From NCBI RefSeq assembly GCF_002934625.1, contig NZ_PTJD01000002.1, positions 248,001 to 312,000 on the forward strand: a stretch of 64,000 nucleotides of DNA. The letters run 5' to 3'. Numbering within the stretch: position 1 is the first letter of the stretch; every line of letters starts with the position of its first letter. This DNA is from Kineococcus xinjiangensis (GTDB lineage Bacteria; Actinomycetota; Actinomycetes; Actinomycetales; Kineococcaceae). The position numbers and the translations under genes were made by a program. Under the pieces are notes generated by a model. The model was given only the letters and a program-made list of their open reading frames with translations, made no database searches and was not told the origin of the DNA. Positions 15,429 to 23,574 of the stretch are shown piece by piece.

Positions 15429-16820
15429 TCACCACACCACCGTCACCCTCGTCCCCGCTCCGGGCTGCGAGTCGACGCTCAGCCGCCCGGCGATGGCCTC
15501 GGCCCGGTCGCGCATGCTCGTCAGGCCGTACCCGCTGCCCGGCCGGCCGCCGTGCTCGAAGCCGCTGCCGTCGTCGGCGACGATCAACTGCCCTGCTTCG
15601 AGGCTGACGGTGATCCCGGATGGGTCCGCGTGCCGTGCCGCGTTGGACACGGCCTCCCGGGCGATCCGCACGAGCGCCTCCCGCTGCTCGGCGGGCAGCC
15701 GCCCGTCCTCCCAGCGGGCCTGGAAGGTGAGCGGCACGTCGTAGCGGTCCGCGACCTCCCGCACCGCCCTCCCCACCGCCTCGGCGACGGGTTCGTCGAC
15801 GGGCGCGGCGAGGGCCGCGATCGCGCGCCGCGCCTCGTCCAGCGCCCGCTCCGCGGCCGCGCGGATCTGCACGGCGGTCGCACGGTCCAGCGGCTCCGGC
15901 CGCGCCAGCATGCGGATGTAGCCGAGCTCCTGCACGGCGCCGTCGTGCAGGTCGCGCGCCAGTCGCCGTCGCTCCGCCGACGCCGCGGCCTCGGCCTGCG
16001 CGCTCCAGTAGTCGCGGACCTCGCGCACGGCACCGACGAGGAGCAGCAGGTAGAAGCCCAGCCGGAGCAGGTCCCCGGTGTAGAGCCACTCGCTGTAGAT
16101 GGAGGGGAAGAGGAGGTAGTTGACCCGGGCCCATCCGCCCAGCGCGCAGGCCGCCCCGACCCAGCCGAGCAGGTCGTCCCCGCTGCGGTGGGCGCGGACG
16201 GTGAACGCGACGGCCGCCCCCGCGTAGCAGACGAAGCTCACCGCCTGCACGGCCAGGACGACCGGGTGGCCCTCGATGACGGGGCGCGCCGACTGCTCCG
16301 GCTGCGGCAGCGCGGTCACGGCCACCGGCAGCCACGCCGCGGCGAGCTGCACCGCCACCGCGAGGACGCCGAGGAGGGCGCCCAGCACGAGGGCCTCCCG
16401 CAGCGGCCGGACCAGCACCCGCACCCTGTGGTGCGGGACCAGCGCCGCGACCAGGAGCATGACGGCCCCCACGAGGCGGACGAGAAGCGGCGCCCACGTG
16501 GTCAGGGCGCTCTGGTCGCCGGAGCCGGCGACGACGGGCACGGCACCGAAGACGAGGGCGGCGACCGCGAGCAGGACCAGGGCCCGCACGAGGAGCAGCT
16601 CGTCCAGGGCCCGGCTGCGCCGGAACCGCCCGTAGAGCAGCAGGGCGAGCAGCGCGCCGATGAGGGAGACGGCGGTCTCGAGCACCAGGTGCCCGGCGGG
16701 GCTGCGGTAGGCCAGCCGCAGCGAGGGGACGGCGACGACGACCACGGTCAGGATCCCGCCCGCCAGGGTGGCGAGCGCGGTGCGACGCACGATCGGGGAA
16801 CCCGCCGCCCTCGTCGGCAT
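15429..16820 (-). CDS. membrane histidine kinase (HisKA_3 type)
   Basis: This 463-residue sensor kinase starts at ATG 16820, after GAGGAG. The first 260 residues contain seven or eight membrane helices and no large external domain, so the signal is likely sensed in the membrane. The phospho-acceptor box is RRLARDLHDGAVQELG near residue 300. The HATPase domain shows EAVSNAARHAD (N box) and GSGYGLTSMRDRAEAI (G box). It belongs to the NarL-partner class and phosphorylates the adjacent response regulator. Confidence 0.87.
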   Translation of the reverse strand: MPTRAAGSPIVRRTALATLAGGILTVVVVAVPSLRLAYRSPAGHLVLETAVSLIGALLALLLYGRFRRSRALDELLLVRALVLLAVAALVFGAVPVVAGSGDQSALTTWAPLLVRLVGAVMLLVAALVPHHRVRVLVRPLREALVLGALLGVLAVAVQLAAAWLPVAVTALPQPEQSARPVIEGHPVVLAVQAVSFVCYAGAAVAFTVRAHRSGDDLLGWVGAACALGGWARVNYLLFPSIYSEWLYTGDLLRLGFYLLLLVGAVREVRDYWSAQAEAAASAERRRLARDLHDGAVQELGYIRMLARPEPLDRATAVQIRAAAERALDEARRAIAALAAPVDEPVAEAVGRAVREVADRYDVPLTFQARWEDGRLPAEQREALVRIAREAVSNAARHADPSGITVSLEAGQLIVADDGSGFEHGGRPGSGYGLTSMRDRAEAIAGRLSVDSQPGAGTRVTVVW

Positions 16821-17171
16821 CCCGCTCCTCACTCGCCGGCCACCCCGGGGCGGCCGCGACGGACTGGTCGCGCTCTCGACGCGTTCAGGAAGATACACGC
16901 GCAACCCTCGCACCGGGTCGTGCGCTCGGGGCCGCGCAGGCGGGTCCCCGGAGCCGTTCGCACCACGCGGCGTCACCCGGACGCGCATGCCCCCGACCTG
17001 CGTCCGGAGCAGCGGCCGGCACGCTCCCGGGTGAGCCGGCCCGGGCACCTCCCGGGCCGGCCCACCGCGCTCCGGAGCGCGCTCCCCCGGCACCCGGCGC
17101 TAGCCTGCCCGCTGATCGCGCAGCGCCACCGCCGTCCCGGGCGGGGCGTCGGGGCCGCCTGGGGGGACGAC
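16821..17171. other. intergenic region between histidine kinase and trkH-like gene
   Basis: This 351-base region separates two divergent genes. It holds a 16-base perfect palindrome, CGCGCTCCGGAGCGCG, at 17066-17081, about 90 bases before the potassium-transporter start. A slightly A/T-richer stretch near 16886-16900 could hold promoter elements. I see no convincing coding frame. Confidence 0.5.
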
Positions 17172-18524
17172 GTGGCACAGGGCTCGACGCCGCGCCGCGC
17201 GCTGCTGCGGCACCCGGCCCAGATCGTCGTCCTCGCCTTCCTCACCGCCACCGCCGTCGGCACCGCCCTGCTGTGGCTGCCCTTCTCGTCCGAGGGTCCC
17301 GGCAGCGCGACGTTCGTCGAGGCGCTGTTCACCGCGACGAGCGCCCTCTGCGTGACGGGTCTCGTCGTCGTCGACACCGGGGAGCACTGGACCACCACCG
17401 GGCACGTCGTCATCCTCGCGCTCGCCCAGATCGGCGGGTTCGGGATCATGAGCGCGGCGTCCCTGCTGGGCCTGTTCGCCTTCCGCCGCCTGGGGCTGCG
17501 CTCCCGCCTGGTCACGGCCACGGAGACCCGCAGCATCGGCCTCGGCGACGTCCGCTCGGTGCTCCTCGGCGTCGTGCGGGTGAGCCTGGTCATCGAGGCG
17601 GTCACCGCCGTCGTCCTGGTGAGCCGCCTCGCCCTGCACTACGAGCAGCCGTTCCCCCAGGCGCTGTGGGAGGGGGTGTTCCTCGCCGTCTCGGCGTTCA
17701 ACAACGCCGGTTTCGTGCTGCGCGCCACGAGCATGATGGACTTCGTCGCCGATCCCTGGATGAGCCTCGCGGTGGCGTTCGCGGCCATCCTCGGCGGGCT
17801 CGGCTTCCCCGTGCTGCTGGAGCTGCGCAGGCACCTGCACCGGCCGCGGATGTGGAGCCTGCACACCAAGCTGACGCTGGCGACCACGAGCGCCATCTAC
17901 GCCCTGGGCACCGTCCTGCTGACCGCGCAGGAGTGGACCAACCCCGCCACCCTCGGCGCCCTGACGCGGCCCGCACGGCTGCTCGCCGGGTTCTTCATGG
18001 CCTCGGCAACGCGCAGCTCGGGGTTCAACAGCCTCGACACCGCGGAGATGACCACGGGCTCGTGGATGGTGATGGACGTGATGATGTTCATCGGCGGCGG
18101 CTCCGCGAGCACCGCGGGCGGTATCAAGGTCACGACGTTCGCGCTCCTGCTGATGGTGATCGTCGCGGAGCTGCGCGGTGAGAACCACGTCTCGGTGTTC
18201 TCCCGCCGCGTGCCGGAGCGCGTCCACCGGCAGGCGCTGACCGTGGCGCTGCTGTCCGTGGCGGCGGTCGTCCTGGGCACCGTCGTGCTCTCGGAGCTGA
18301 CCCACCACACGACCGACCGGGTGCTGTTCGAGGTGATCTCGGCGTTCTGCACCGTGGGGCTGTCCACCGGCATCACCGGCGAGCTGACGGAGGCCGGGCA
18401 GCTCCTGCTGGTGGTGCTCATGCTCGCCGGGCGCCTCGGGCCGATCACCCTGGGGACGGCCCTGGCCCTGCGCGAGCGGCGGCGGCTCTACGAGCACCCG
18501 GAGGGCAGGCCGATCATCGGGTGA
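17172..18524 (+). CDS. TrkH/KtrB-family potassium transporter
   Basis: This 450-residue membrane protein has the fourfold pore-loop pattern of K+ transporters. The filter regions are TATSALCVTGLV, SAFNNAGF, SATRSSGFNS and SAFCTVGLSTG. The length fits KtrB/TrkH. GTG 17172 lies just after a GGGGGGAC stretch; upstream in-frame codons are possible but have no clear ribosome site. It is followed 25 bases later by the cytosolic gating subunit, giving a two-component K+ uptake system driven by Na+ or H+. Confidence 0.92.
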   Translation: MAQGSTPRRALLRHPAQIVVLAFLTATAVGTALLWLPFSSEGPGSATFVEALFTATSALCVTGLVVVDTGEHWTTTGHVVILALAQIGGFGIMSAASLLGLFAFRRLGLRSRLVTATETRSIGLGDVRSVLLGVVRVSLVIEAVTAVVLVSRLALHYEQPFPQALWEGVFLAVSAFNNAGFVLRATSMMDFVADPWMSLAVAFAAILGGLGFPVLLELRRHLHRPRMWSLHTKLTLATTSAIYALGTVLLTAQEWTNPATLGALTRPARLLAGFFMASATRSSGFNSLDTAEMTTGSWMVMDVMMFIGGGSASTAGGIKVTTFALLLMVIVAELRGENHVSVFSRRVPERVHRQALTVALLSVAAVVLGTVVLSELTHHTTDRVLFEVISAFCTVGLSTGITGELTEAGQLLLVVLMLAGRLGPITLGTALALRERRRLYEHPEGRPIIG

Positions 18525-18549
18525 ACGGGACGACACAGGAGGACCTCGG

Positions 18550-19227
18550 GTGAAGAAGCTCACCGTGCGGCAGCCCAACCGCTCCGTCGCCGTCATCGGG
18601 CTGGGCCGGTTCGGGCGCTCCCTCGCCCTGGAGCTGGCCTCCAGCGGGGACGTCGACGTCCTGGGCATCGACTCCGACCGCGGGCTGGTGGACGAGCTCA
18701 GCACCACGCTCACGCACGCCGTCGTCGCGGACTCGACGCGTGAGGACGCGCTGCGCCAGCTGTCGGTGCACGAGTTCGACCGGGCCGTGGTCGGGATCGG
18801 CTCGAACCTGGAGGCCAGCATCCTCACCGCCTCCCTGCTCGTGCAGTTCGGCATCCCGCACATCTGGGCGAAGGCGATCAGCGAGCCCCACGCGCGGATC
18901 CTCGCGCAGATCGGCGTGCAGCACGTGACGCGCCCCGAGTACGACATGGGGCTGCGCATCGCCCACCTCGTGCGGGGCCGGATGCAGGACTTCATCGAGT
19001 TCGAGGAGGGCTTCGCGATGGTCAAGACCGTCGCGCCGCCCGGGCTCGTCGGGCGGACGCTGCACGAGGCCCGGGTGCGCGCCGACCACCGGGTCACGGT
19101 CGTGGCGCACCACCGGCCGGGTGAGCCCTTCACCTACGCCACTCCGGACACCCTCCTGCAGCCCGGGGACGTGGTGATCGTCTCGGGGGCGACGCGGGAC
19201 GTGGAGCGCTTCAGCGACCTCGCGTAG
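18550..19227 (+). CDS. KtrA/TrkA-type potassium uptake regulatory subunit
   Basis: This 225-residue cytosolic RCK protein starts at GTG 18550, behind AGGAGGAC. The N-terminal Rossmann fold binds nucleotide (VIGLGRFGRSLA, then an acidic GIDSD at the end of the second strand). The C-terminal TrkA_C domain begins near residue 140 (EEGFAMVKTVAPP). It forms the gating ring of the transporter encoded immediately upstream. Cyclic di-AMP or ATP/ADP control is known in the family and is inferred here. Confidence 0.92.
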   Translation: MKKLTVRQPNRSVAVIGLGRFGRSLALELASSGDVDVLGIDSDRGLVDELSTTLTHAVVADSTREDALRQLSVHEFDRAVVGIGSNLEASILTASLLVQFGIPHIWAKAISEPHARILAQIGVQHVTRPEYDMGLRIAHLVRGRMQDFIEFEEGFAMVKTVAPPGLVGRTLHEARVRADHRVTVVAHHRPGEPFTYATPDTLLQPGDVVIVSGATRDVERFSDLA

Positions 19228-19258
19228 GCGGCCCGCGGCCGTGCCCCGGAGGCGTCGC

Positions 19259-19438
19259 TCAGGAGGCCGCCTCCCCGTCCTCCGGGGCCCCGTCCAGCTC
19301 GGGGGGCAGCGGCGGCTCCCGGTCCTCGAGGTCGCGGCGCTCGATGCCCGGCAGGGCACGGCGCTCCGGCTCGCCCCGCTCGGAGCGGGTGAGGTCGAGG
19401 AGCCTGCGGCGCTCGGCGGGCTGGCGACGTTCCTCCAT
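19259..19438 (-). CDS. small charged hypothetical protein
   Basis: An ATG frame at 19438 encodes 59 residues, starting MEERRQPAERRRLLDL. It is rich in Arg, Glu and Asp throughout and ends in a Pro/Asp/Glu tail (EPPLPPELDG). It fits the gap between the convergent KtrA gene and the thioredoxin-NHL gene. The ribosome site is poor. The sequence looks protein-like (long alternating charged residues, no stops), but with this base composition a chance frame cannot be excluded. No family is recognised. Confidence 0.45.
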   Translation of the reverse strand: MEERRQPAERRRLLDLTRSERGEPERRALPGIERRDLEDREPPLPPELDGAPEDGEAAS

Positions 19439-19518
19439 CCCGACAGCTCACCACGCCGACGGCCGTGCCGTCACGCCGAAGGCGGAAGGGCGCGCGCAGA
19501 CGCGGGTGGGGGGTGGGA

Positions 19519-19563
19519 TGCCGGTGCGGAGCCCGCTCTCGGGGCGCGCGCTCCGCACCGGCA
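19519..19563 (-). terminator. stem-loop downstream of thioredoxin-NHL gene
   Basis: Perfect 14-base arms (19519-19532 and 19550-19563) enclose a 17-base loop, about 70 bases after the stop of the minus-strand NHL gene. It may end that transcript. It also lies upstream of the small charged gene. Confidence 0.5.
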
Positions 19564-19630
19564 CTGTGGTGTTCGTCATCCACCGCCGCCGCCTTGAGCC
19601 CTCCCGCGTCCCGCCGCCGCCCCGGGCCCG

Positions 19631-21679
19631 TCACAGCCCGCGCAGGTCGAGGTCGAGCACGGCCGGCGCCCCGGCGCGCACCCGCACGGGGATGCCCCAG
19701 TCCTGCTGGTAAAGGTGGCAGGCGGCGAACTCCGGCACCTCCCCGGTCACCGGATCGCCGTCGCAGGCGGCGGCCTGCACGCTGACGTGCAGCACCCCGC
19801 CCGGCACGTCCGGCGCGATGCGCAGCACCCGGCGCAGGCCCTGGCCCTCACCGGCGCCCTCGGTCAGCAGCTCCGGCGGTGAGGCGTCGACGAGCAGCCT
19901 CGTCGGATCGCCCCAGCGGTCGTCCAGCTTCTGCCCCGTGGGCGGCACGAACCGCACCAGGAGCTCCACCTCTCCGGGGGGCAGGTCCGTGGCGGGGCGC
20001 TGCACGCGGTGGGCGGCACCGTCGACGCGCACCTGCGGGGGCAGCGGGAAGCGGGACACCCGGTGCGCGGCGGCCTCGACGACGAGGAGCCCGTCGTCGT
20101 CGGCGAGGACGTCGGACGGCTCCGCCAGGTCGCGCAGCAGGGTCGTGACCCGCCCGTCGGCCGGGTCGTAGCGGCGCACGGCACCGTTGTAGGTGTCGGC
20201 CACGACGACGGAGCCGTCCGGGGCCAGGGCGAGGCCCAGGGGGTGCTGCAGGAGCGCGACGTCCTCGCCCGCCCCACCGGGGCCCGCGCCGTCGTCGGCA
20301 CTGCCCGGTCCGTCGCGGAAGCCGAAGTCGAACAGGCCGAGGCCCACGGCCGTGCCGACCTCGTAGCCCGCCCCCGCCACCGCCGCCACGTTGGCCATCC
20401 GCTCGTCGGTCACCGCCGGCACGCCGCGGTCGGGTTCGCCGCCGCTGCGCTGCAGCCACCGCAGCGCCGACGTCTCCGCGTCCACGAACCACAGCCGCTC
20501 CCCCGCCCCGCCCGGACCCGGGCCGGCCACCAGGCCCGACGTCTGCGCGAACCACGCCTGCTCCGCCGCGCCGTCGTGCAGGCCCTCGGCGGTGGTCCCC
20601 GCCAGCACCCGCACCACGCCCCGGGCGGGCCCCGCCGTCGTCGTGGCGGTCGCGGCGCCGGCCGGGTCGAACGCCCACAGCTGGTGCGTGCCCGCCATCG
20701 CCACGACCACCTGCCCGTCGAACCACTCCACGTCCCACGGGCTGGACAGGTCCTGCTCCAGCGCCGGGCCGCCGCCCTCCCGCCGGCGCAGCTGCCGTCC
20801 CGTCCCGGCGACCGTGACGACCGAGCCGTCGGCGAGGCGCACCCCCCGCAGGGCGTGGTTGACGGTGTCGGCGACGACGACGTCGTAGCCGGTGCGGGCG
20901 GCCACCTCGGCGGGCAGCAGGCAGAACCCCTGCGGTTCCGCGAAGCTCGCCGTGGCGGCGTCGCCGTCGGTGAAACCCCGCCGGCCGGAGCCGATGCAGC
21001 GCACCGGGGCGGTGAGGTCCGCGTCCAGCTCCACGAGCCGGTGGTGGGCGGTGTCGGCCACCAGGAACGTGCCCGACGGCAGCGGCAGCACCCGGGAGGG
21101 GAAGCGCAGCAGCGACTCCACCCGCTCCGGCGCCACGTAGGGGCCGGCGCCGCGGTGCAGGGTGCCCTTGGCCTCGTGCTCGGCGACCAGTTCCGCCAGC
21201 AGCACCGCCAGCCCCGGGGCGTGCCCCTCCCCCGACAGCTGCGCCACGACGTAGCCCTCGGGGTCGACGACGACGAGCGTGGGCCAGGCCCGGGCCGCGT
21301 AGGCCCGCCACGTCACCAGCTCGGGGTCGTCGAGCACCGGGTGGTGCACGGCGTAGCGCTCCACGGCCGCGTCGAGGGCCGCGGGCTCCGCCTCGTGCCG
21401 GAACTTCGGGGAGTGCACACCCACGGTCACGAGGACGTCGGCGAAGCGCTCCTCCACGTCCCGCAGCTCGTCGAGGACGTGCAGGCAGTTCACGCAGCAG
21501 CTCGTCCAGAAGTCCAGCAGCACGAGCTTGCCGCGCAGGCCGGCGAGGGTGAGGTCGCGGCCGCCGGTGTTGAGCCAGCGCCGTCCGCGCAGCTCGGGGG
21601 CGCGCACCCGGGCCCGGCGCGCGGAGGCGCCCGTCGCGGTGGTGCCCGTCGTGGAGGTCGCAGGAGGGGTCGTCGCCAC
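19631..21679 (-). CDS. thioredoxin-like protein with NHL repeats (NHLRC2-like)
   Basis: This is a 682-residue protein. Residues 25-165 form a thioredoxin/TlpA-type domain whose active site is Cys-Cys-Val-Asn-Cys (TSCCVNC, near residue 61), followed by WPTLVVVDPEG. Residues 190-560 form an NHL beta-propeller with repeated strands such as FLVADTAHHRLVELD, VVVADTVNHALRGV and VVVADTYNGAVRRYD. The C-terminal 100 residues are a beta-sandwich. The order matches the NHLRC2 family, conserved from bacteria to animals but of unclear function. No signal peptide is seen, so it is cytosolic. Its operon role is unclear; it seems to be a single gene. Confidence 0.85.
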   Translation of the reverse strand: MATTPPATSTTGTTATGASARRARVRAPELRGRRWLNTGGRDLTLAGLRGKLVLLDFWTSCCVNCLHVLDELRDVEERFADVLVTVGVHSPKFRHEAEPAALDAAVERYAVHHPVLDDPELVTWRAYAARAWPTLVVVDPEGYVVAQLSGEGHAPGLAVLLAELVAEHEAKGTLHRGAGPYVAPERVESLLRFPSRVLPLPSGTFLVADTAHHRLVELDADLTAPVRCIGSGRRGFTDGDAATASFAEPQGFCLLPAEVAARTGYDVVVADTVNHALRGVRLADGSVVTVAGTGRQLRRREGGGPALEQDLSSPWDVEWFDGQVVVAMAGTHQLWAFDPAGAATATTTAGPARGVVRVLAGTTAEGLHDGAAEQAWFAQTSGLVAGPGPGGAGERLWFVDAETSALRWLQRSGGEPDRGVPAVTDERMANVAAVAGAGYEVGTAVGLGLFDFGFRDGPGSADDGAGPGGAGEDVALLQHPLGLALAPDGSVVVADTYNGAVRRYDPADGRVTTLLRDLAEPSDVLADDDGLLVVEAAAHRVSRFPLPPQVRVDGAAHRVQRPATDLPPGEVELLVRFVPPTGQKLDDRWGDPTRLLVDASPPELLTEGAGEGQGLRRVLRIAPDVPGGVLHVSVQAAACDGDPVTGEVPEFAACHLYQQDWGIPVRVRAGAPAVLDLDLRGL

Positions 21680-21728
21680 GGGAGCATCCTCCCCCGCTGC
21701 GGGCGGGCCCCGCGCCGGCGGTGGGGCC

Positions 21729-22307
21729 TCAGGCCCTCGCCCGGTCCGCGGCGGAGGCGAGGGTGCGCCCGAGGGCGGCCAGCCCCCGCTCGGCGATGCC
21801 GCGCACGACCTCCGGGTCGACCTCGAGGACGTCGGCGACGTCGTCCTCGTCCAGGCCGGCGACCGTCATCAGCGCCAGCACGGAGCGCTGCTGGCCGGGC
21901 AGTCGCCGCAGCGCCTCCAGCAGCAGCGCGTCGTGCGCCGCCGCTCCCGCCTCCCCGCCCGGCGGGTCCCCGTCGCCGCCGGCGGGCGGGTGGCCGCCGC
22001 GCCGCCACCAGGAGGTGCAGGCCGAGACGAGGGCCCGCACGGCGTACGTCTCCGGGTCCTCCTCGTCGCGAACGCGTTCCCAGCGCAGGAGGACCTTCGC
22101 CAGGACGTCCTCCACCACGTCCTGCGCGGCGGCCGGCTCCCGCAGCAGCACCCGGGCGAGGGCGACGAGCACCGCCCCCTGCCGCCGGACGAACTCCTCG
22201 AAACCGACGCCCGGGTCCTGCGCCCAGCCGGAGTCCTGCATCCAGCCCGCCCCGGCCCCGTCGTCGGCCCAGCCGTCGCCGCGGTCGGCGCGGAAGCGCA
22301 CCGTCAC
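21729..22307 (-). CDS. SigE-family ECF-like RNA polymerase sigma factor
   Basis: This 192-residue protein has region 2 (FEEFVRRQGAVLVALARVLL, then QDVVEDVLAKVLLRW) and region 4 (LRRLPGQQRSVLALMTVAGL, VADVLEVDPEVVRGIAERGL). It resembles the actinobacterial sigma-E-family sigma-70 factors. The GTG at 22307 overlaps the stop of the upstream membrane-protein gene (GTGA). Normally the sigma gene comes first in such pairs; here it is second. Its targets are unknown. Confidence 0.8.
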   Translation of the reverse strand: MTVRFRADRGDGWADDGAGAGWMQDSGWAQDPGVGFEEFVRRQGAVLVALARVLLREPAAAQDVVEDVLAKVLLRWERVRDEEDPETYAVRALVSACTSWWRRGGHPPAGGDGDPPGGEAGAAAHDALLLEALRRLPGQQRSVLALMTVAGLDEDDVADVLEVDPEVVRGIAERGLAALGRTLASAADRARA

Positions 22308-23158
22308 CACCCCTGCTCGGTCGCGAGCGCCTGGTACAGCGCCTGCTGCGCGAGGGTCCGGGTCACGTCGAGGGCGTGGTTGAGGTCCCCGCGCACCGTG
22401 ATGTGCAGCTCCACCACGACCGCGCCCTCGCGCATGACGACCGCCGTGCGGAACGCGTCGTAGTCCGGGGAGAGCACCGACCACGCGGCGATGACCTCCT
22501 CCGCCCGGTACTTGCGGACCTCGTCGAACGCCCACGAGGAGGTGTCGTCGGGCGGGGAGAGGCAGGCGGAGGAGCCCACGAGGGTCGCGCGGAAGTACTG
22601 CCGCGCGCCGTCGCCGCGGAAGATCCGGACCCGCTCCTCGACGGTGTCGGTGGGCAGGTCCCCGCCCGGCGCGGCGATCCACGTCTGCCGGATCCCCCGC
22701 TCCAGGGGGTCGGCGGTGAGGACGGGCTCGTCGAGGCAGAGGCCACCGCTGACCGTGCTGAGCCTGCGCTCCGAGACCGGCGGCCCGACCGGCGCGACGC
22801 CCGCCACCACCACGGCGACCTGGCTGTCGGGGAGCAGGGGCGAGGCCTCGGCCTGGTAGGCCATCCACTCCGGCGCCGGGGAGGCGGACGGTGCGGCGGC
22901 GGGTCTCGGGCGCTCCGGCGCGGCCCAGGGGCGCGACATCGCCAGCGGGACGCCGACCGCGAGCACCGCGGCGAGCACCGCGGCCCCCGAGGCCGCGCGC
23001 ACGGTGCGGCGGCGCGCCCCCGCCCGGCGCTGGGCGGCGGCGAGCATGCCCTCCACGTCCACCTCGGCCTGCGCCCGCGTGCGCTCCCGCAGGCCGAGCC
23101 CCGTCAGCGAGCGCTGGACGTCGGCCTCCCGCCGGGCTCCGTCGCCGTGCACGAGCAC
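22304..23158 (-). CDS. single-pass membrane protein, possible anti-sigma partner
   Basis: The GTG at 23158 gives 284 residues; a second GTG at 23152 is equally possible. A cytoplasmic N-terminal part of about 55 residues (RREADVQRSLTGLGLRERT) precedes one membrane helix (about residues 58-78) and an external domain of about 200 residues. The external part includes SPAPEWMAYQAE, a few Cys and ends in WSVLSPDYDAF-type beta segments. Its coupling to the sigma gene by a GTGA overlap suggests it is the cognate anti-sigma factor, but no ZAS zinc motif is present. I do not recognise the external domain. Confidence 0.7.
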   Translation of the reverse strand: MLVHGDGARREADVQRSLTGLGLRERTRAQAEVDVEGMLAAAQRRAGARRRTVRAASGAAVLAAVLAVGVPLAMSRPWAAPERPRPAAAPSASPAPEWMAYQAEASPLLPDSQVAVVVAGVAPVGPPVSERRLSTVSGGLCLDEPVLTADPLERGIRQTWIAAPGGDLPTDTVEERVRIFRGDGARQYFRATLVGSSACLSPPDDTSSWAFDEVRKYRAEEVIAAWSVLSPDYDAFRTAVVMREGAVVVELHITVRGDLNHALDVTRTLAQQALYQALATEQGW

Positions 23159-23574
23159 CCCCGTCCCCACCCGGCCGCTCCGCCGGGCGCCTGGAAGCAG
23201 CCTGCTCCTCCGCAGGGCGGCTCGCACGACGAGTGATCCCCGGCGGGACCACCTGCGTCCCGGGGCGTCTCCGCGCGGCCGCCGGGGTGGGGACGTCAGC
23301 GTCGAGGCCGGTCGCTGACGAGCCGCAGGAGCACGTAGCAGGCCTCGGCGACCAGGCACCACCGGTGCCGGTACTCGTGGACGTAGGGCTCGTCGCACTG
23401 CCGGACGAAGTCGGCCACCCACGCCGGCCGGTGCGACTGCTCCGCGACCGAGGGGGGCCGGGGGCGCCCGCGTCCGGCTGGGCCGCCCGGGTGAGCGCGC
23501 TCGGCGCTGCGGTGGGGGTGCGGACCGACCAAGGGACGACGTGGGTTCCCACCGCGCCTGCCTACGCTGCTGCG
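23159..23574. other. intergenic region with small candidate ORF
   Basis: This 416-base gap lies between the minus-strand membrane gene and the plus-strand histidine kinase. It contains one protein-like short minus-strand frame (23296-23418, listed separately). The rest is GC-rich and shows no repeat or clear terminator. Confidence 0.4.
23296..23418 (-). CDS. possible small protein (40 residues)
   Basis: From GTG 23418 the frame reads ADFVRQCDEPYVHEYRHRW, then CLVAEACYVLLRLVSDRPRR. It is unusually protein-like: three Cys, aromatic residues, and all but two codons ending in G or C. The open frame continues upstream through SVAEQSHRPAWV without a good start, so it could be the tail of a longer gene using a TTG start, or a remnant. 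No ribosome site stands out. No family is recognised. Confidence 0.35.
   Translation of the reverse strand: MADFVRQCDEPYVHEYRHRWCLVAEACYVLLRLVSDRPRR

Noticed and set aside
19134-19634. A 166-codon minus-strand frame covering the small charged gene
   Set aside because: It overlaps the KtrA gene and reads as Arg/Pro/Ala-rich shadow sequence.
20009-23236. An open plus-strand frame of about 1,075 codons
   Set aside because: Low-complexity protein, antisense to the thioredoxin-NHL, sigma and membrane genes.
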